In this document: positions 41,691 through 50,392 of the stretch, in pieces
Layout of the letters: the number at the start of each line of letters is the position of its first letter
Numbering within the stretch: position 1 is the first letter of the stretch
DNA from: Pirellulales bacterium
GTDB lineage: Bacteria; Planctomycetota; Planctomycetia; Pirellulales; Lacipirellulaceae
DNA length: 64,000 bases
Reading direction: 5' to 3'
Assembly: GCA_022841705.1 (NCBI GenBank)
Contig: JALHQZ010000001.1
Location: forward strand, 124,001-188,000
The notes under the pieces: model-generated
Database searches by the model: none
Told to the model about the DNA's origin: nothing
What the model saw: only the letters and a program-made list of their open reading frames with translations
Made by a program: the position numbers and the translations under genes

Positions 41691-42998
41691 CTACGCGGCC
41701 GAGCGCTTGGTAATAATTGCAAACCGTGGATGCAGTTCTTGCAATCGAATCGTCGCCGATACGATGACGATCGCGACGAGTGCTAGCAAACCTGCCGTTG
41801 CCTCGGGGACTGCGGCAGCCGCGGCCACCGCGGCGGGCGGACCATTCGGGGTGTTGAAGCGTGTCTTCCACACGTCGTAGTCAGCCGTCGAGACGGCATA
41901 GTCGAGGTTGCCATCGGCGGTAGGAATGGCGCTGCTCGTGCCGGTCGCTCCCAAGCTGTCGCGCCACGCGGTGTAGTCCGCGGCGTCGACCACGCCATCT
42001 TTCGTGTAATCACCCGCGATGAAGTTGGGTCCGCCGATGGTTGTGGTGAGTGGCACGCCATACAGCACCCCTTGATTCGTCTCCACTAACGCTGGCTGAA
42101 CCGGCGGGGTGGCGGGATCGCCATCGTCGGTTGCGTGCGGATCGCCCGACTGGCGGAAGTCCGGCGCGACGCCGGTCGAGCCGGTGCCGGTGTTCTCCGT
42201 CAAGTTCGATACATGCCAGTCGGCGATCGTCTGCCCCGTCGAGTTGCCCCAGCGGCCAATGTATTCAATCTCGTACCCCACTTCTTGGTACACCGCCCCG
42301 GCCGGAATCCGTGGCGTGGGGGTTGCTCCGGGCAACGGACCTCCCAAGCCGAAGTTGACAGGTGCGTACAGGCGACCGAAGTCTGACTCATCGAAATCGC
42401 TATGCACGCCGACGGCATCGAGGATGGTCCAACCCGCTTTGCCTGTTGGCACGTCGAGCCCATCGTTGCCGAGATCGAGGTCCATCGTGATGTCGGGAAC
42501 CGGGCCGGAGTCGTTGCGAATGATCATCGCGGTGAAGCCGCCATTTTCGATTTGGCCTAGGATCGACTCATCACCACTCGGCGCATCGGTCGCGCCAATC
42601 GAACTTCCCGCGCCCGAACCGAAGCCCGATCCGCTGCCCGAGTTCACCAGCACCGTGGCCTGGGAGTTCGTGCTGTAAGCGTGGTTCTTCTGCAGGAACG
42701 CGAGATAGCCGTTCGACCCTAGCGAATGAGCGCCGAGGTTGAAGATGTTATCGATCATCCCCGCCGTGCCGGTGCCGCCGGAGTTGTCTTCGTTCTCGAT
42801 GAAGATCAAATAGTGATTCGCCAGCGACGCGCCCGGCGTGCCGCGCAGCTCGATGTACTCGTAACGAATATCGAGGCTACTTGGCGGATCGAAGTAAATC
42901 TCATTGATGTAAAGCTGCGCAGGTGAGCTCGCAATCGCTCCCAGTGACGCAAGCGCGCAGAGCACCGCCCGTTTGCCTGCTGTTCCAATCCACAACAT
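41691..42998 (-). CDS. Secreted lamin-tail-domain protein with dockerin repeats and PEP-CTERM-like tail
   Basis: The product is 435 residues. After a signal peptide (AVLCALASLGAIASSPAQ) comes a lamin-tail-like domain (LYINEIYFDPPS, YEYIELRGTPGASLANHYL). Near residue 340 a dockerin-type calcium repeat pair follows: GDYTKDGVVDAADYTAWRDSLG and ADGNLDYAVSTADYDVWKTRF. The C-terminus has VPEATAGLLALVAIVIVSATIRL, a PEP-CTERM variant (PEA), but with about 20 further residues after the basic residue. An AAGGAA ribosome site precedes ATG 42998. It is probably exported and surface anchored or cleaved by an exosortase encoded elsewhere. Confidence 0.82.
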   Translation of the reverse strand: MLWIGTAGKRAVLCALASLGAIASSPAQLYINEIYFDPPSSLDIRYEYIELRGTPGASLANHYLIFIENEDNSGGTGTAGMIDNIFNLGAHSLGSNGYLAFLQKNHAYSTNSQATVLVNSGSGSGFGSGAGSSIGATDAPSGDESILGQIENGGFTAMIIRNDSGPVPDITMDLDLGNDGLDVPTGKAGWTILDAVGVHSDFDESDFGRLYAPVNFGLGGPLPGATPTPRIPAGAVYQEVGYEIEYIGRWGNSTGQTIADWHVSNLTENTGTGSTGVAPDFRQSGDPHATDDGDPATPPVQPALVETNQGVLYGVPLTTTIGGPNFIAGDYTKDGVVDAADYTAWRDSLGATGTSSAIPTADGNLDYAVSTADYDVWKTRFNTPNGPPAAVAAAAAVPEATAGLLALVAIVIVSATIRLQELHPRFAIITKRSAA

Positions 42999-43232
42999 GC
43001 CGTGTTCCTTCCGCGTGATGTAAGTCAGCTTGAAGCGCACCGCGAGCACTTCTCAACCGAGCCCGGCATAATCGGAAACGGATGTGAAGAAAGAGTTAAG
43101 TTCTGGTTAATTTGCGGTGAATCACTTCTGTGGCTCCGTGAGCTTCGCTAACATCACGGCATCGATCGATGCGCATACTGGCGCGTCGGCCAACAGCGAA
43201 TGGAGTTGGTTGAAAACAATCAGGAGATCATC

Positions 43233-44261
43233 ATGCGGAGCAGTGGAAAGGCGCGCGCGGCATTTACGTTGGTGGAGCTGCTGGTCGTGATCGCAATCAT
43301 CGGCATCCTGGTGTCGCTGTTGCTGCCGGCTGTGCAATCGGCGCGGGAAGCGGCGCGGCGCACCGGCTGCTCGAACAATCTGCGGCAGCTCAGTCTTTCG
43401 CTGCTGAACTTCCACGACATTCGCGGGGAGTTTCCGCGCGGAGTGTACTCCGATCCAAAGGGGCGTTACGACCAGGATGGCCTTGGCTGGGCCACCAAGA
43501 TCCTGCCGTTTATTGAAGAGCAGGCGACCTACGAACTGATTAAGTCGGCGCCTTACGCGGGTTACACCGGCGACCCGTGGAAGCTGGGCGGCATCTTTCG
43601 AGTGGCGTTCATGGCAGGAAAAGGACCTTTCCCCGGCGGCGACGTGATCATTTCCGGATTTCGTTGTCCCTCAACCGATATGGCGAATGTGATCCCCGGT
43701 AGTTTCAATGGGCCTGCCAACAATTACCAAAACACTGGCTACTCCGTTTCCCATTACAAGGCGTCCCGCGGCTATTGCGATCGCGGTATGTACTGCCGAA
43801 CCCAAGAATGTCTGCGCTTGAACGGCTGCGCGCCACGTGATGTCGATGGTGACGGCACGCTCGACACCATCGAAAAGAAGCCATTCAAACGAGTCCGAAT
43901 CGCGGACGTGCTCGACGGAACCAGCCACACGATCGCCCTCGGGGAATCGGCTTACGTCGATGAACTGGAAGTGTATCCCACCTGGCTTGGCTCGGCGTGG
44001 AACAACGACGAAGCGACGCTCTTCAAGACCGAGGAATCACTCAACTGCAATCTCGGTGGCCCGCGACAATTCCCGCTGTCGCCTGAAGAGCGCGATCGCT
44101 TGCCCGATAGTGCCGACGACTGCGCCTACAGTTGGCACCCAGGCGGAGTGTACATGGCGTTCGTGGATGGTTCCGTCCACTTCCTCAATGAATCGCTCGA
44201 TCTGCGCACGTTCATCAGCCTCGGCGACCGGTACGATGGCGCCACCCTCGGCACTTACTAG
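43233..44261 (+). CDS. DUF1559 (H-X9-DG) pseudopilin-like protein
   Basis: The product is 342 residues. The type IV pilin-like N-terminus [38 protein letters not shown] carries the prepilin cleavage and methylation motif. The C-terminus has the planctomycete H-X9-DG signature (WHPGGVYMAFVDGSVHFL). A possible calcium loop DVDGDGTLDTIE lies near residue 207. These proteins are massively expanded in Planctomycetota; a role in the envelope or in a type II-like secretion system is assumed, not shown. ATG 43233 follows a CAGGAG ribosome site. A small lipoprotein gene follows, probably in the same transcript. Confidence 0.93.
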   Translation: MRSSGKARAAFTLVELLVVIAIIGILVSLLLPAVQSAREAARRTGCSNNLRQLSLSLLNFHDIRGEFPRGVYSDPKGRYDQDGLGWATKILPFIEEQATYELIKSAPYAGYTGDPWKLGGIFRVAFMAGKGPFPGGDVIISGFRCPSTDMANVIPGSFNGPANNYQNTGYSVSHYKASRGYCDRGMYCRTQECLRLNGCAPRDVDGDGTLDTIEKKPFKRVRIADVLDGTSHTIALGESAYVDELEVYPTWLGSAWNNDEATLFKTEESLNCNLGGPRQFPLSPEERDRLPDSADDCAYSWHPGGVYMAFVDGSVHFLNESLDLRTFISLGDRYDGATLGTY

Positions 44262-44347
44262 TCCGTCCTCCGGACCCCGCTGAGATGGTCGAATCGATCG
44301 CCGGCGCATCGTCCTCGCTTCACTCGAATGCACTCCATCAGAGACTA

Positions 44348-44791
44348 ATGAACAACTTGTCATTCTTCTTGGCGGTGGCAGCGCTCATCGTGGCCAGTGG
44401 TTGCTCGGAAGGCGATTTTCCCGTAGCGCCTGTCACGGGGGTCGTCACGCTCGATGGTGCACCGTTGCCGGGCGGGCAAATTCGCTTCGCGCCGGTCAAT
44501 GCCAATCAGGCGGGGCTCACCGGCAAGGCCGGATTCGGGGTCATCGGTTCCGACGGTGCCTATGAGCTGGCGACCTTCGGCGAAAACGATGGCGCCATTA
44601 TTGGCAAGCATTGGGTGACCATCTACGGCCACAATCCCCGCGCTCCGAAAGAATCGGCGAGCCTCCCGAAGTTCGGCAAGTTCACGGTCCCTGCCCAGCA
44701 AGAAGTTAAGGAAGGAGATAACAAGATCGACATCGCGATCACGACTGATGAGCTGCGTAAGTTTGGCACGCCGCCCAAGCCGAAGGACTAA
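44348..44791 (+). CDS. Small lipoprotein with carboxypeptidase-regulatory-like fold
   Basis: The product is 147 residues. A lipoprotein signal peptide (NNLSFFLAVAALIVASGCSEGD) has the lipobox ending at Cys. The mature part matches the planctomycete transthyretin-like pattern: VTGVVTLDGAPLPGGQIRFAPV, GSDGAYELATFGENDGAIIGKHWVTI. Such genes commonly follow DUF1559 genes in this phylum, as here (87 bases after the stop). ATG 44348 begins the signal peptide. Its last 4 bases overlap the stop of the convergent PEP-CTERM gene. Confidence 0.88.
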   Translation: MNNLSFFLAVAALIVASGCSEGDFPVAPVTGVVTLDGAPLPGGQIRFAPVNANQAGLTGKAGFGVIGSDGAYELATFGENDGAIIGKHWVTIYGHNPRAPKESASLPKFGKFTVPAQQEVKEGDNKIDIAITTDELRKFGTPPKPKD

Positions 44792-45588
44792 GCACGTCGC
44801 CCGCGCCGCCGCACTCGGCTGAAGCTAGTGACGGTCCCGATCCCACCCAACACTGCGAGCGAGCTGGGTTCGGGCACCGCCGTGAAGACGACCCCTTCCC
44901 ACCGCGCCCCGTTTCCTTCCAGCAACCCGTTGCCGGGCCGCAGCATGTTGGGTGTCACGATGAACTCGCCGTAAGTGAGCGTGAACACTTCTCCCGGCGC
45001 CACGGAAATCGCCAGTCCCGCGTGATCGTCATTGCCGCTCACAATCGCATCGGCCAGCAGCAGTTTGTTCGGCACGGTCAGCAGCCCGGGATCGGTAATG
45101 CGGAGTCCAATCTCGGCGTCGAAGAACGAGTGCAACACGCCTCGCGTCGAAGATTCTAGTCGAAAGAACTCGAAACTTTCATCCTTCACGCCATCGAACA
45201 TCAAAGCGGTAATCGTGCCGGGCCGGTCAAAGCCAAACTGCAGTGATTCCCCATAAAAGACGGCTGGCGCCGGGAACGCTGTTAACGGGCCAAGGGCTTG
45301 CTGCAGGTTCAGCTTGTCCGGTCCGCCGAGCGAGGTGTTCTCAATCGCCGCTGACGTTGTGCCGCGGGCATCCACTCCCAAGCCTTTGCCACTTTCGTCG
45401 AACTTAGCGCCTGTCAGCGTGTGGGCAATGGTCAGCGTCACGCCAGCCTGTGTCAGCGCTGCGGGCCCAAACTGCCCCGTCAGCCCGTTAGCGTTATTGC
45501 CCAGCACGAAGCTGGCCGCGTGAGCGGAAGCAGAGGGGCAACAGAATAGCGACATTCCACAAGCGAATAAGCACAGACGAATCACCAT
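44788..45588 (-). CDS. PEP-CTERM sorting-domain protein
   Basis: The product is 266 residues. A signal peptide (VIRLCLFACGMSLFCCPSASAHA) is followed by an unrecognised beta-rich domain and a canonical PEP-CTERM tail: AVPEPSSLAVLGGIGTVTSF then Ser-Arg-Val-Arg-Arg-Arg. An exosortase would cut and process this tail at the membrane. An AGGAAG ribosome site precedes ATG 45588; the longer upstream frame reads through the terminator of the next gene. It is convergent with the lipoprotein gene and overlaps it by 4 bases. Confidence 0.88.
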   Translation of the reverse strand: MVIRLCLFACGMSLFCCPSASAHAASFVLGNNANGLTGQFGPAALTQAGVTLTIAHTLTGAKFDESGKGLGVDARGTTSAAIENTSLGGPDKLNLQQALGPLTAFPAPAVFYGESLQFGFDRPGTITALMFDGVKDESFEFFRLESSTRGVLHSFFDAEIGLRITDPGLLTVPNKLLLADAIVSGNDDHAGLAISVAPGEVFTLTYGEFIVTPNMLRPGNGLLEGNGARWEGVVFTAVPEPSSLAVLGGIGTVTSFSRVRRRGRRA

Positions 45589-45618
45589 TTGCTTCCTGCG
45601 GGGCAGAGAGGAACACGC

Positions 45619-45660
45619 AAAGAAAAGCGGCTGCGCGACGTGTGAGCGCCGCGCAGCCGC
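45619..45660 (-). terminator. Intrinsic terminator after the PEP-CTERM gene at 45692
   Basis: A perfect 11-base stem (45627-45637 with 45650-45660, loop of 12) is followed on the minus strand by TTTTCTTT at 45619-45626. It lies 32 bases after the upstream stop and just before the next signal-peptide gene. Confidence 0.85.
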
Positions 45661-45691
45661 CGAGAATCGCACCGACCAAAATCTGGTCGCG

Positions 45692-46405
45692 TTATGGCCG
45701 GCGCTTCCACGCAACGGCTGCCAAGCCCAAGAGCGCCAGCGCGACGGTGGCCGGCTCGGGAATCACATTCGAAATCGCACCGGGCGAGCCCACGAAGGTG
45801 CGCTGCGTCGTGACGCTGCTCAGTACATGGTCGTACGGATTTGAGGTGTAGGCGCCGTTCTCTCCGAGGACCGAAACCCGTACGGGCCCCATGCCGGCTG
45901 GATCTTCAATCGTCGCAAATTGCCCGGCCACAGCGGCCGTGTACTCAAGCGCGTCAACCAACTGGAACACGCCCCCGTTGTTTAAGCCAATATTGGCGGT
46001 GTCGCCGCCTTGACCGAGATTTCCGCCGCCGTTGGTGTAGCCAATATTCGCGACAGGGCCCCAGATGGCCACGAACTGATCAATCGCCGTCGTGAACGAG
46101 CCGCCAGTGGTTGGCGTCAGATCAAGTAAGAAGATGGCCGACTCGTTAGGATCGAGAATGAACGAATCCATGAAGCCCGCATTCGCGAAGACGGGGTTCA
46201 CGTCGTCGTACAGCAGCGTGCCAGTATCGCCCGGCCCGGCGCCGAAGTTCGTGACTTCGATCCAATCCTGCGTCCCATCGGTGCCATCAACACCAACGTA
46301 GGTCTCAGTGATTTTGAAGAGGGGCAGCGCCACGGCTCCCGCCAGACTGTTTGACGCGCAGGCCAGCCCACAAGCCAGGGTTACAAATAGGGTTCCTAGT
46401 CTCAT
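45692..46405 (-). CDS. PEP-CTERM sorting-domain protein
   Basis: The product is 237 residues. A signal peptide (LGTLFVTLACGLACASNSLAG) is followed by a domain resembling lamin-tail folds (FKITETYVGVDGTDGTQDWIEVTNFG, FILDPNESAIFLL), in keeping with the lamin-tail protein at 41.7 kb. It ends in a canonical tail, VIPEPATVALALLGLAAVAW then Lys-Arg-Arg-Pro. A GAGGTGA ribosome site precedes ATG 46405. It is a stand-alone unit bounded by its own terminator at 45619-45660. Confidence 0.88.
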   Translation of the reverse strand: MRLGTLFVTLACGLACASNSLAGAVALPLFKITETYVGVDGTDGTQDWIEVTNFGAGPGDTGTLLYDDVNPVFANAGFMDSFILDPNESAIFLLDLTPTTGGSFTTAIDQFVAIWGPVANIGYTNGGGNLGQGGDTANIGLNNGGVFQLVDALEYTAAVAGQFATIEDPAGMGPVRVSVLGENGAYTSNPYDHVLSSVTTQRTFVGSPGAISNVIPEPATVALALLGLAAVAWKRRP

Positions 46406-46755
46406 TAGTCGTCACCTCAAACGGGGAAACTGGTTCGCGGCACGCCGGGCATCCACCGCCTAGCCGCCAGATTGAGCCCCGAGAATAGTGCGACTTAATG
46501 AAGGAACCGTTAAGGGGCTGTGAAGATTCGGTGGTAAGTGATGGCGCTAGCCGCGCTCGCGATAGCGGAGCGCGTGATGCCATGGAGAGGTTTTCTCTCC
46601 TGCCCATTGGGCTGCGTTGCAGCCCGGCTCTGGACGGCTCTCAAAAACCAAGAGGACCACCGGGGGGTCAGTCCGGTGGTCCTCGGCGGCGTCACTTTCT
46701 TGCGAAAGCAACTAGGGGTGTCTTTAGCGCAGAAGAATCAGGCATCTTGGAGGCA
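46406..46755. other. Intergenic region with one terminator
   Basis: These 350 bases separate the TadG-like gene end from the next PEP-CTERM gene start. They hold the terminator at 46641-46684 and presumably the promoter of the 45692 gene. Open frames on the plus strand here have no family resemblance. Confidence 0.4.
46641..46684 (-). terminator. Intrinsic terminator after the tadE/tadG cluster
   Basis: A perfect 12-base stem (46652-46663 with 46673-46684, loop of 9) is followed on the minus strand by TTGGTTTTTG. It lies about 70 bases after the stop at 46756 and closes the pseudopilin cluster. Confidence 0.85.
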
Positions 46756-48513
46756 TCAGTCGGCCGACAGCTCGTACACCAACGAGGCGGGCGGCACTTT
46801 GGCGGCGATTTGGCTGAAGGCTTCCAGCATCTCTTCTTCCATTTGCGCGATCGAGGTTCCCCCCGGCACGCTGATGAAGATGCCGTTGCCCGCGAAGGCG
46901 ATCGCCCGCAGCAAATCGTTGTCGGCCGAGTTGCCCACACCAATCGAGTGCAGCGTCACGCCGCGCCGGACGCATTCGGTCGCTTCCCAAAAGGCGTACT
47001 GCTTGTTGGTGTCGCTGGTACTGTAGTCGGCTGTGCCGTTGCCATCGTAGTCGGTCCACTTGGCCCAATTGAAGTTGCCGGGGAGCGACCAATTGCTTGG
47101 TTTGCGGTTGGCCAAACCGTCGGTCATCACAATCATGGTGGGCCGGGCGCCGTAGCGGGCGTGGCCATCGTCGTTGGGATCGTTGTCGGCGCCGAGCAAA
47201 AGTTCACGGCCCTTGAGAATCCCGTCGCCGGTATTCGTGAAGCTCGCGTAGTGAGCCGCTTGGTGGCGCCGCTGAATGGTGTCGATGGCTTCGTAATTGG
47301 TGGAGATAGGATCGCTGGCGAGATTAATGTTCACCTCGCCGTCGGAGTGCGAATCTTCGCGTACGGCGTAGTCGGCGTAGCTCACCAAGCCCACTTCGTC
47401 GCCGAAGTCGAGATCGCCGAGGAAGCCCAAAAATAAGCTTGCTCCATCCTTCACCGCGGTGTAAGGATAGCAGGGCGCCCGCCACAGGTCTTCAGATTCG
47501 CTCCAGCGTTCACGCTCCACTTGCAAGTAGCTCATCAGCGTCCGGTAGCCGTACCTTTTGTTGTAGGAGCCGCTCAGGCCCTTCACATAGTTGATGTACC
47601 CGTTCCACAAGCTATCGCTGGTGGAAGCGCTTGGCCGTGACTTGGGTGTACCATTGGAATTCCGCCCTGCCTGCGGGAAAGGGAACCTCGGCGTACCGTC
47701 GGTGTTGCGCTGGTTGAGCTTCAGCGTGCTGAGAATGGTGCTGGTGGTGCTGCTGGAAACGTACGTCCCCGCCGCACTATTGATGTTCCCGAACGTGGCC
47801 GTGAACTTTTCCTGCGTTGTGCCGGGCCACTTCACGCCGCTGCTGCGGAGGGTGTTCCAGATGTTGTCGAGCGCCGCATCCTTCTGCGCGGCGGAAAGCG
47901 AACCATCCAGCGAGCTGTCGTCGTTCATCGAGCCAGAGAAGTCCAGCACCAGCACGAGGTCTCGAGCCTCTACAAACGCCGTGGCCGTGGTTTGAATCGG
48001 CACGCTCTCTTTGCCCACCGCCCAGCCGAAGGCCAGCGGTAATTCGGCATCGGGCGCTGTGGAATCGGAGTTTGTCTTCCGGGCGACGACCTTCACCACG
48101 TTGAACGGCCCCACGCCCCATTGAATGGGCCATGTCCCCGTGTTTGGATCATGCCCACGTTTGCCGAAGAACACGTCCGCCGCCGGATCGATGTACACCC
48201 CATTCGCCTGCGCCACTTGCGCGGCCATCGCGCGGGCCGATGCCACGGCGATGGAGTTGGAATCCAAGTTGGCCGGGCCTTCCCCCTGCCCTGCGGCATA
48301 GATCGCGGCGGTGATTTCTTGCGAAGCAGCCAGCGCCGCGGCATCCACCGCGTTTTGCATTTCGGTCTCGGTGAGTACTACCCGGCCGGAATCAACCGAC
48401 AGGCTCACGAACGCGAAGAGCACACACAACAGGAACCCGGTGAGCACAACGATCACCCCACGGCGCTGTGCTAGGAGGTTGGAACCTCGACGTGGACGAT
48501 TGAGAGTTGACAT
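46756..48513 (-). CDS. TadG-like protein with von Willebrand factor A domain
   Basis: The product is 585 residues. The N-terminus has the TadG/Flp pilus assembly helix (RRGVIVVLTGFLLCVLFAFVSLSVDSGRVVLTETEMQNAVDAAALAA). A von Willebrand A domain begins near residue 187 with the metal-site motif DFSGSMNDD (Asp191, Ser193, Ser195), and later carries MIVMTDGLANRKP and GVTLHSIGVGNSADNDLLRAIA. It is anchored in the membrane with the A domain outside, likely mediating protein or surface contact. It is the last gene of a five-gene TadE/TadG run and is followed by a strong terminator. ATG 48513 is used. Confidence 0.9.
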   Translation of the reverse strand: MSTLNRPRRGSNLLAQRRGVIVVLTGFLLCVLFAFVSLSVDSGRVVLTETEMQNAVDAAALAASQEITAAIYAAGQGEGPANLDSNSIAVASARAMAAQVAQANGVYIDPAADVFFGKRGHDPNTGTWPIQWGVGPFNVVKVVARKTNSDSTAPDAELPLAFGWAVGKESVPIQTTATAFVEARDLVLVLDFSGSMNDDSSLDGSLSAAQKDAALDNIWNTLRSSGVKWPGTTQEKFTATFGNINSAAGTYVSSSTTSTILSTLKLNQRNTDGTPRFPFPQAGRNSNGTPKSRPSASTSDSLWNGYINYVKGLSGSYNKRYGYRTLMSYLQVERERWSESEDLWRAPCYPYTAVKDGASLFLGFLGDLDFGDEVGLVSYADYAVREDSHSDGEVNINLASDPISTNYEAIDTIQRRHQAAHYASFTNTGDGILKGRELLLGADNDPNDDGHARYGARPTMIVMTDGLANRKPSNWSLPGNFNWAKWTDYDGNGTADYSTSDTNKQYAFWEATECVRRGVTLHSIGVGNSADNDLLRAIAFAGNGIFISVPGGTSIAQMEEEMLEAFSQIAAKVPPASLVYELSAD

Positions 48514-48584
48514 GACAGCAGTACCTCGGGGGGAGTAGCGAACGCGTAGCAAAACGAAATTGTTGGCCCGCAGTTGGGCAGGCG

Positions 48585-49058
48585 CTAATCGGAGATGGTC
48601 GCTCGGCCGTTGCGAAACGTCACTTTACCGACAACCGGAAAATCATTCTCCGCAGAGACAGGGTTAAAACTGATCGATGAGTAATCGACTTCCACTTGCA
48701 CTTCGAACAGCCGCAGATCGTTCGCCGGATCGTCAATATCGAAATCCAAACTCGGGTTGGCGGCGTCTTTCACTCCCACCGTTACGTTCGCACGCGGAAT
48801 GCCATTGGACGCGAGATAGTTCTTCACATCCTCGGCGAGCTTTTGGCTCGACGATTGGTTGGCCGCCAGCATTCCATCGCGATCCATCGAAGCGAAGCGG
48901 GCGCCCTCCCGCGCCGCTGACTCCAGCAGATTCTGCGCGTTGAGGAAGCGGTTCAGCTCAACCATCCCCATTACCAGCGCCAATAGCACGGGCGCGACGA
49001 CCGCAAACTCCACCGCCACCGCGGCTCGCCGTATTTCAAATTGCTTGCGATTGCTCAT
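48585..49058 (-). CDS. TadE-like pseudopilin
   Basis: The product is 157 residues. A short basic start is followed by the TadE helix RRAAVAVEFAVVAPVLLALVMGMVELNRFLNAQNLLESAAREGARFA, with the conserved Glu in AVEFAVVAP. The periplasmic part is beta rich. TadE-type minor pseudopilins take part in tight-adherence pilus assembly. It is third of three TadE paralogues in tandem, 71 bases before the TadG/VWA gene. Confidence 0.9.
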   Translation of the reverse strand: MSNRKQFEIRRAAVAVEFAVVAPVLLALVMGMVELNRFLNAQNLLESAAREGARFASMDRDGMLAANQSSSQKLAEDVKNYLASNGIPRANVTVGVKDAANPSLDFDIDDPANDLRLFEVQVEVDYSSISFNPVSAENDFPVVGKVTFRNGRATISD

Positions 49059-49109
49059 GGTCGCACCTGTTAGAGAACCTTCCTCCGGACTCCCTACTCC
49101 GGACTCTTT

Positions 49110-49592
49110 CTACTCGTGTCGCATAATCGCTTGCCCCTGCAGCACCACGCCGTTCATGAACGGCATCGGCACCAGGGCAATATCGTTGTAATTCACTCGC
49201 GCCCGCACCAGAAACAATTGCCGCGGCTCGGCGTCGGTCAGTTCGATGGCGGGCATCGACTCGAACTGTGCTTGGTTCGCAGGGGGCTGCCCACCAGCGT
49301 CGAACTCGCTGGCATCTTTCACAAACACATTGATCGCCGCGGTCCGCACGGCGCTCGAAAGCACCTGCCGCACATGGCTTTCCACTTGGGCTGAAGAATT
49401 GCCACCCGTCGAACCGAGTCGGGCCCCGGTTCGGCATGCTGCCCGCAGCACGTTGCCAACCATCTGCGCGTGGGCGAACTCGATGATCGACAGCACCAAG
49501 AACAAAAACACCGGCAGTACGAAGGCCAGTTCCACCGCGGTCGTGCCGCGACGGTCGGTTCGCTGTCGTCGTGCGGTGATTCGCTTGGTCAT
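49110..49592 (-). CDS. TadE-like pseudopilin
   Basis: The product is 160 residues with the TadE signature RRGTTAVELAFVLPVFLFLVLSIIEFAHAQMVGNVLRAACRTGARLGS. The periplasmic part (VRQVLSSAVRTAAINVFVKDASEFD) differs from the other two paralogues, so they are not recent duplicates. It lies 51 bases upstream of the next tadE-like gene, with CTCCGGACTCC repeat units in the gap. Confidence 0.9.
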   Translation of the reverse strand: MTKRITARRQRTDRRGTTAVELAFVLPVFLFLVLSIIEFAHAQMVGNVLRAACRTGARLGSTGGNSSAQVESHVRQVLSSAVRTAAINVFVKDASEFDAGGQPPANQAQFESMPAIELTDAEPRQLFLVRARVNYNDIALVPMPFMNGVVLQGQAIMRHE

Positions 49593-49822
49593 GGCTGAAT
49601 CGCTGCCGATGAACCGCGCAGGCGGCGTGCCACGCCTTACGCAGGGGACCGCGAATCCCCTGAGAGGGCGCTCGCGATCGGATTGAGGAGGGGTAACGTG
49701 ATGAGGTCAAGCAGAACAGTTGCTACTATCCCGCTCTACCATAAACTTAGGTCACGTTTCCCAGGTGTGCAAAGAAAGACGGAAAAGATTCCGAGAATTA
49801 ATTGCACCACTCGATAGCGGCC
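49593..49822. other. Gap between two tadE-like genes
   Basis: These 230 bases are A/T richer than the coding parts and could hold a promoter for the two downstream tadE-like genes and tadG. I find no clear hexamers or terminator. Confidence 0.3.
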
Positions 49823-50269
49823 TCAATTGAAGCCCTCTTTTCGCATGGTGGAAGAAGCGCTCAGCGTTTTGCCACCCAAGAACCACGGCGCTGGCAGCCA
49901 ACTCACTTGGTTGTAACCAACCGAAGTGGTGACCGTGATCATTGTCCCCGGCGCCGCTGTGGCAGGATTGGGCGATGTCGTCACCACCACATTATTCACC
50001 GCTACGCTCGAAGCGTAACTGGTCGTACTACTGGCAACGTTGGCCGCGGTAGCGCCGGTGGTAATCGCTTGCCGCGCACCGACACGCGAAGCGTTCACCA
50101 GCACTTGTTTAACCATCAGCGCCCGGCCGAACTCGATGAAGCCAATAATCATCATGAAGAACACCGGCGCAACGATGGCGAACTCCACCGCCGAAGCCCC
50201 CCAGCGCAGGGCTTGCCGCTTCACACTCAAGGGCCCGCGAAGGGCGGTATTTCGGCGGCGTACGAACAT
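49823..50269 (-). CDS. TadE-like pseudopilin
   Basis: The product is 148 residues from ATG 50269 (a GTG 9 bases upstream is possible). The TadE helix reads RWGASAVEFAIVAPVFFMMIIGFIEFGRALMVKQVLVNASRVGARQA. The periplasmic part is Thr/Ala/Val rich and short (TTGATAANVASSTTSYASSV). It follows the TadG-like gene at 50393 by about 120 bases. Confidence 0.9.
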   Translation of the reverse strand: MFVRRRNTALRGPLSVKRQALRWGASAVEFAIVAPVFFMMIIGFIEFGRALMVKQVLVNASRVGARQAITTGATAANVASSTTSYASSVAVNNVVVTTSPNPATAAPGTMITVTTSVGYNQVSWLPAPWFLGGKTLSASSTMRKEGFN

Positions 50270-50392
50270 GGCGGACACTCGATGGTAACGGACAGATTGG
50301 TTGATAGAGGTGATCGATTGGGAGGGCGACGCTCGGCGGAGCCAGTCGGTTAACTTGCCTGGGCTCCGCGAAACGTCACCCTCCCGAGCTGC

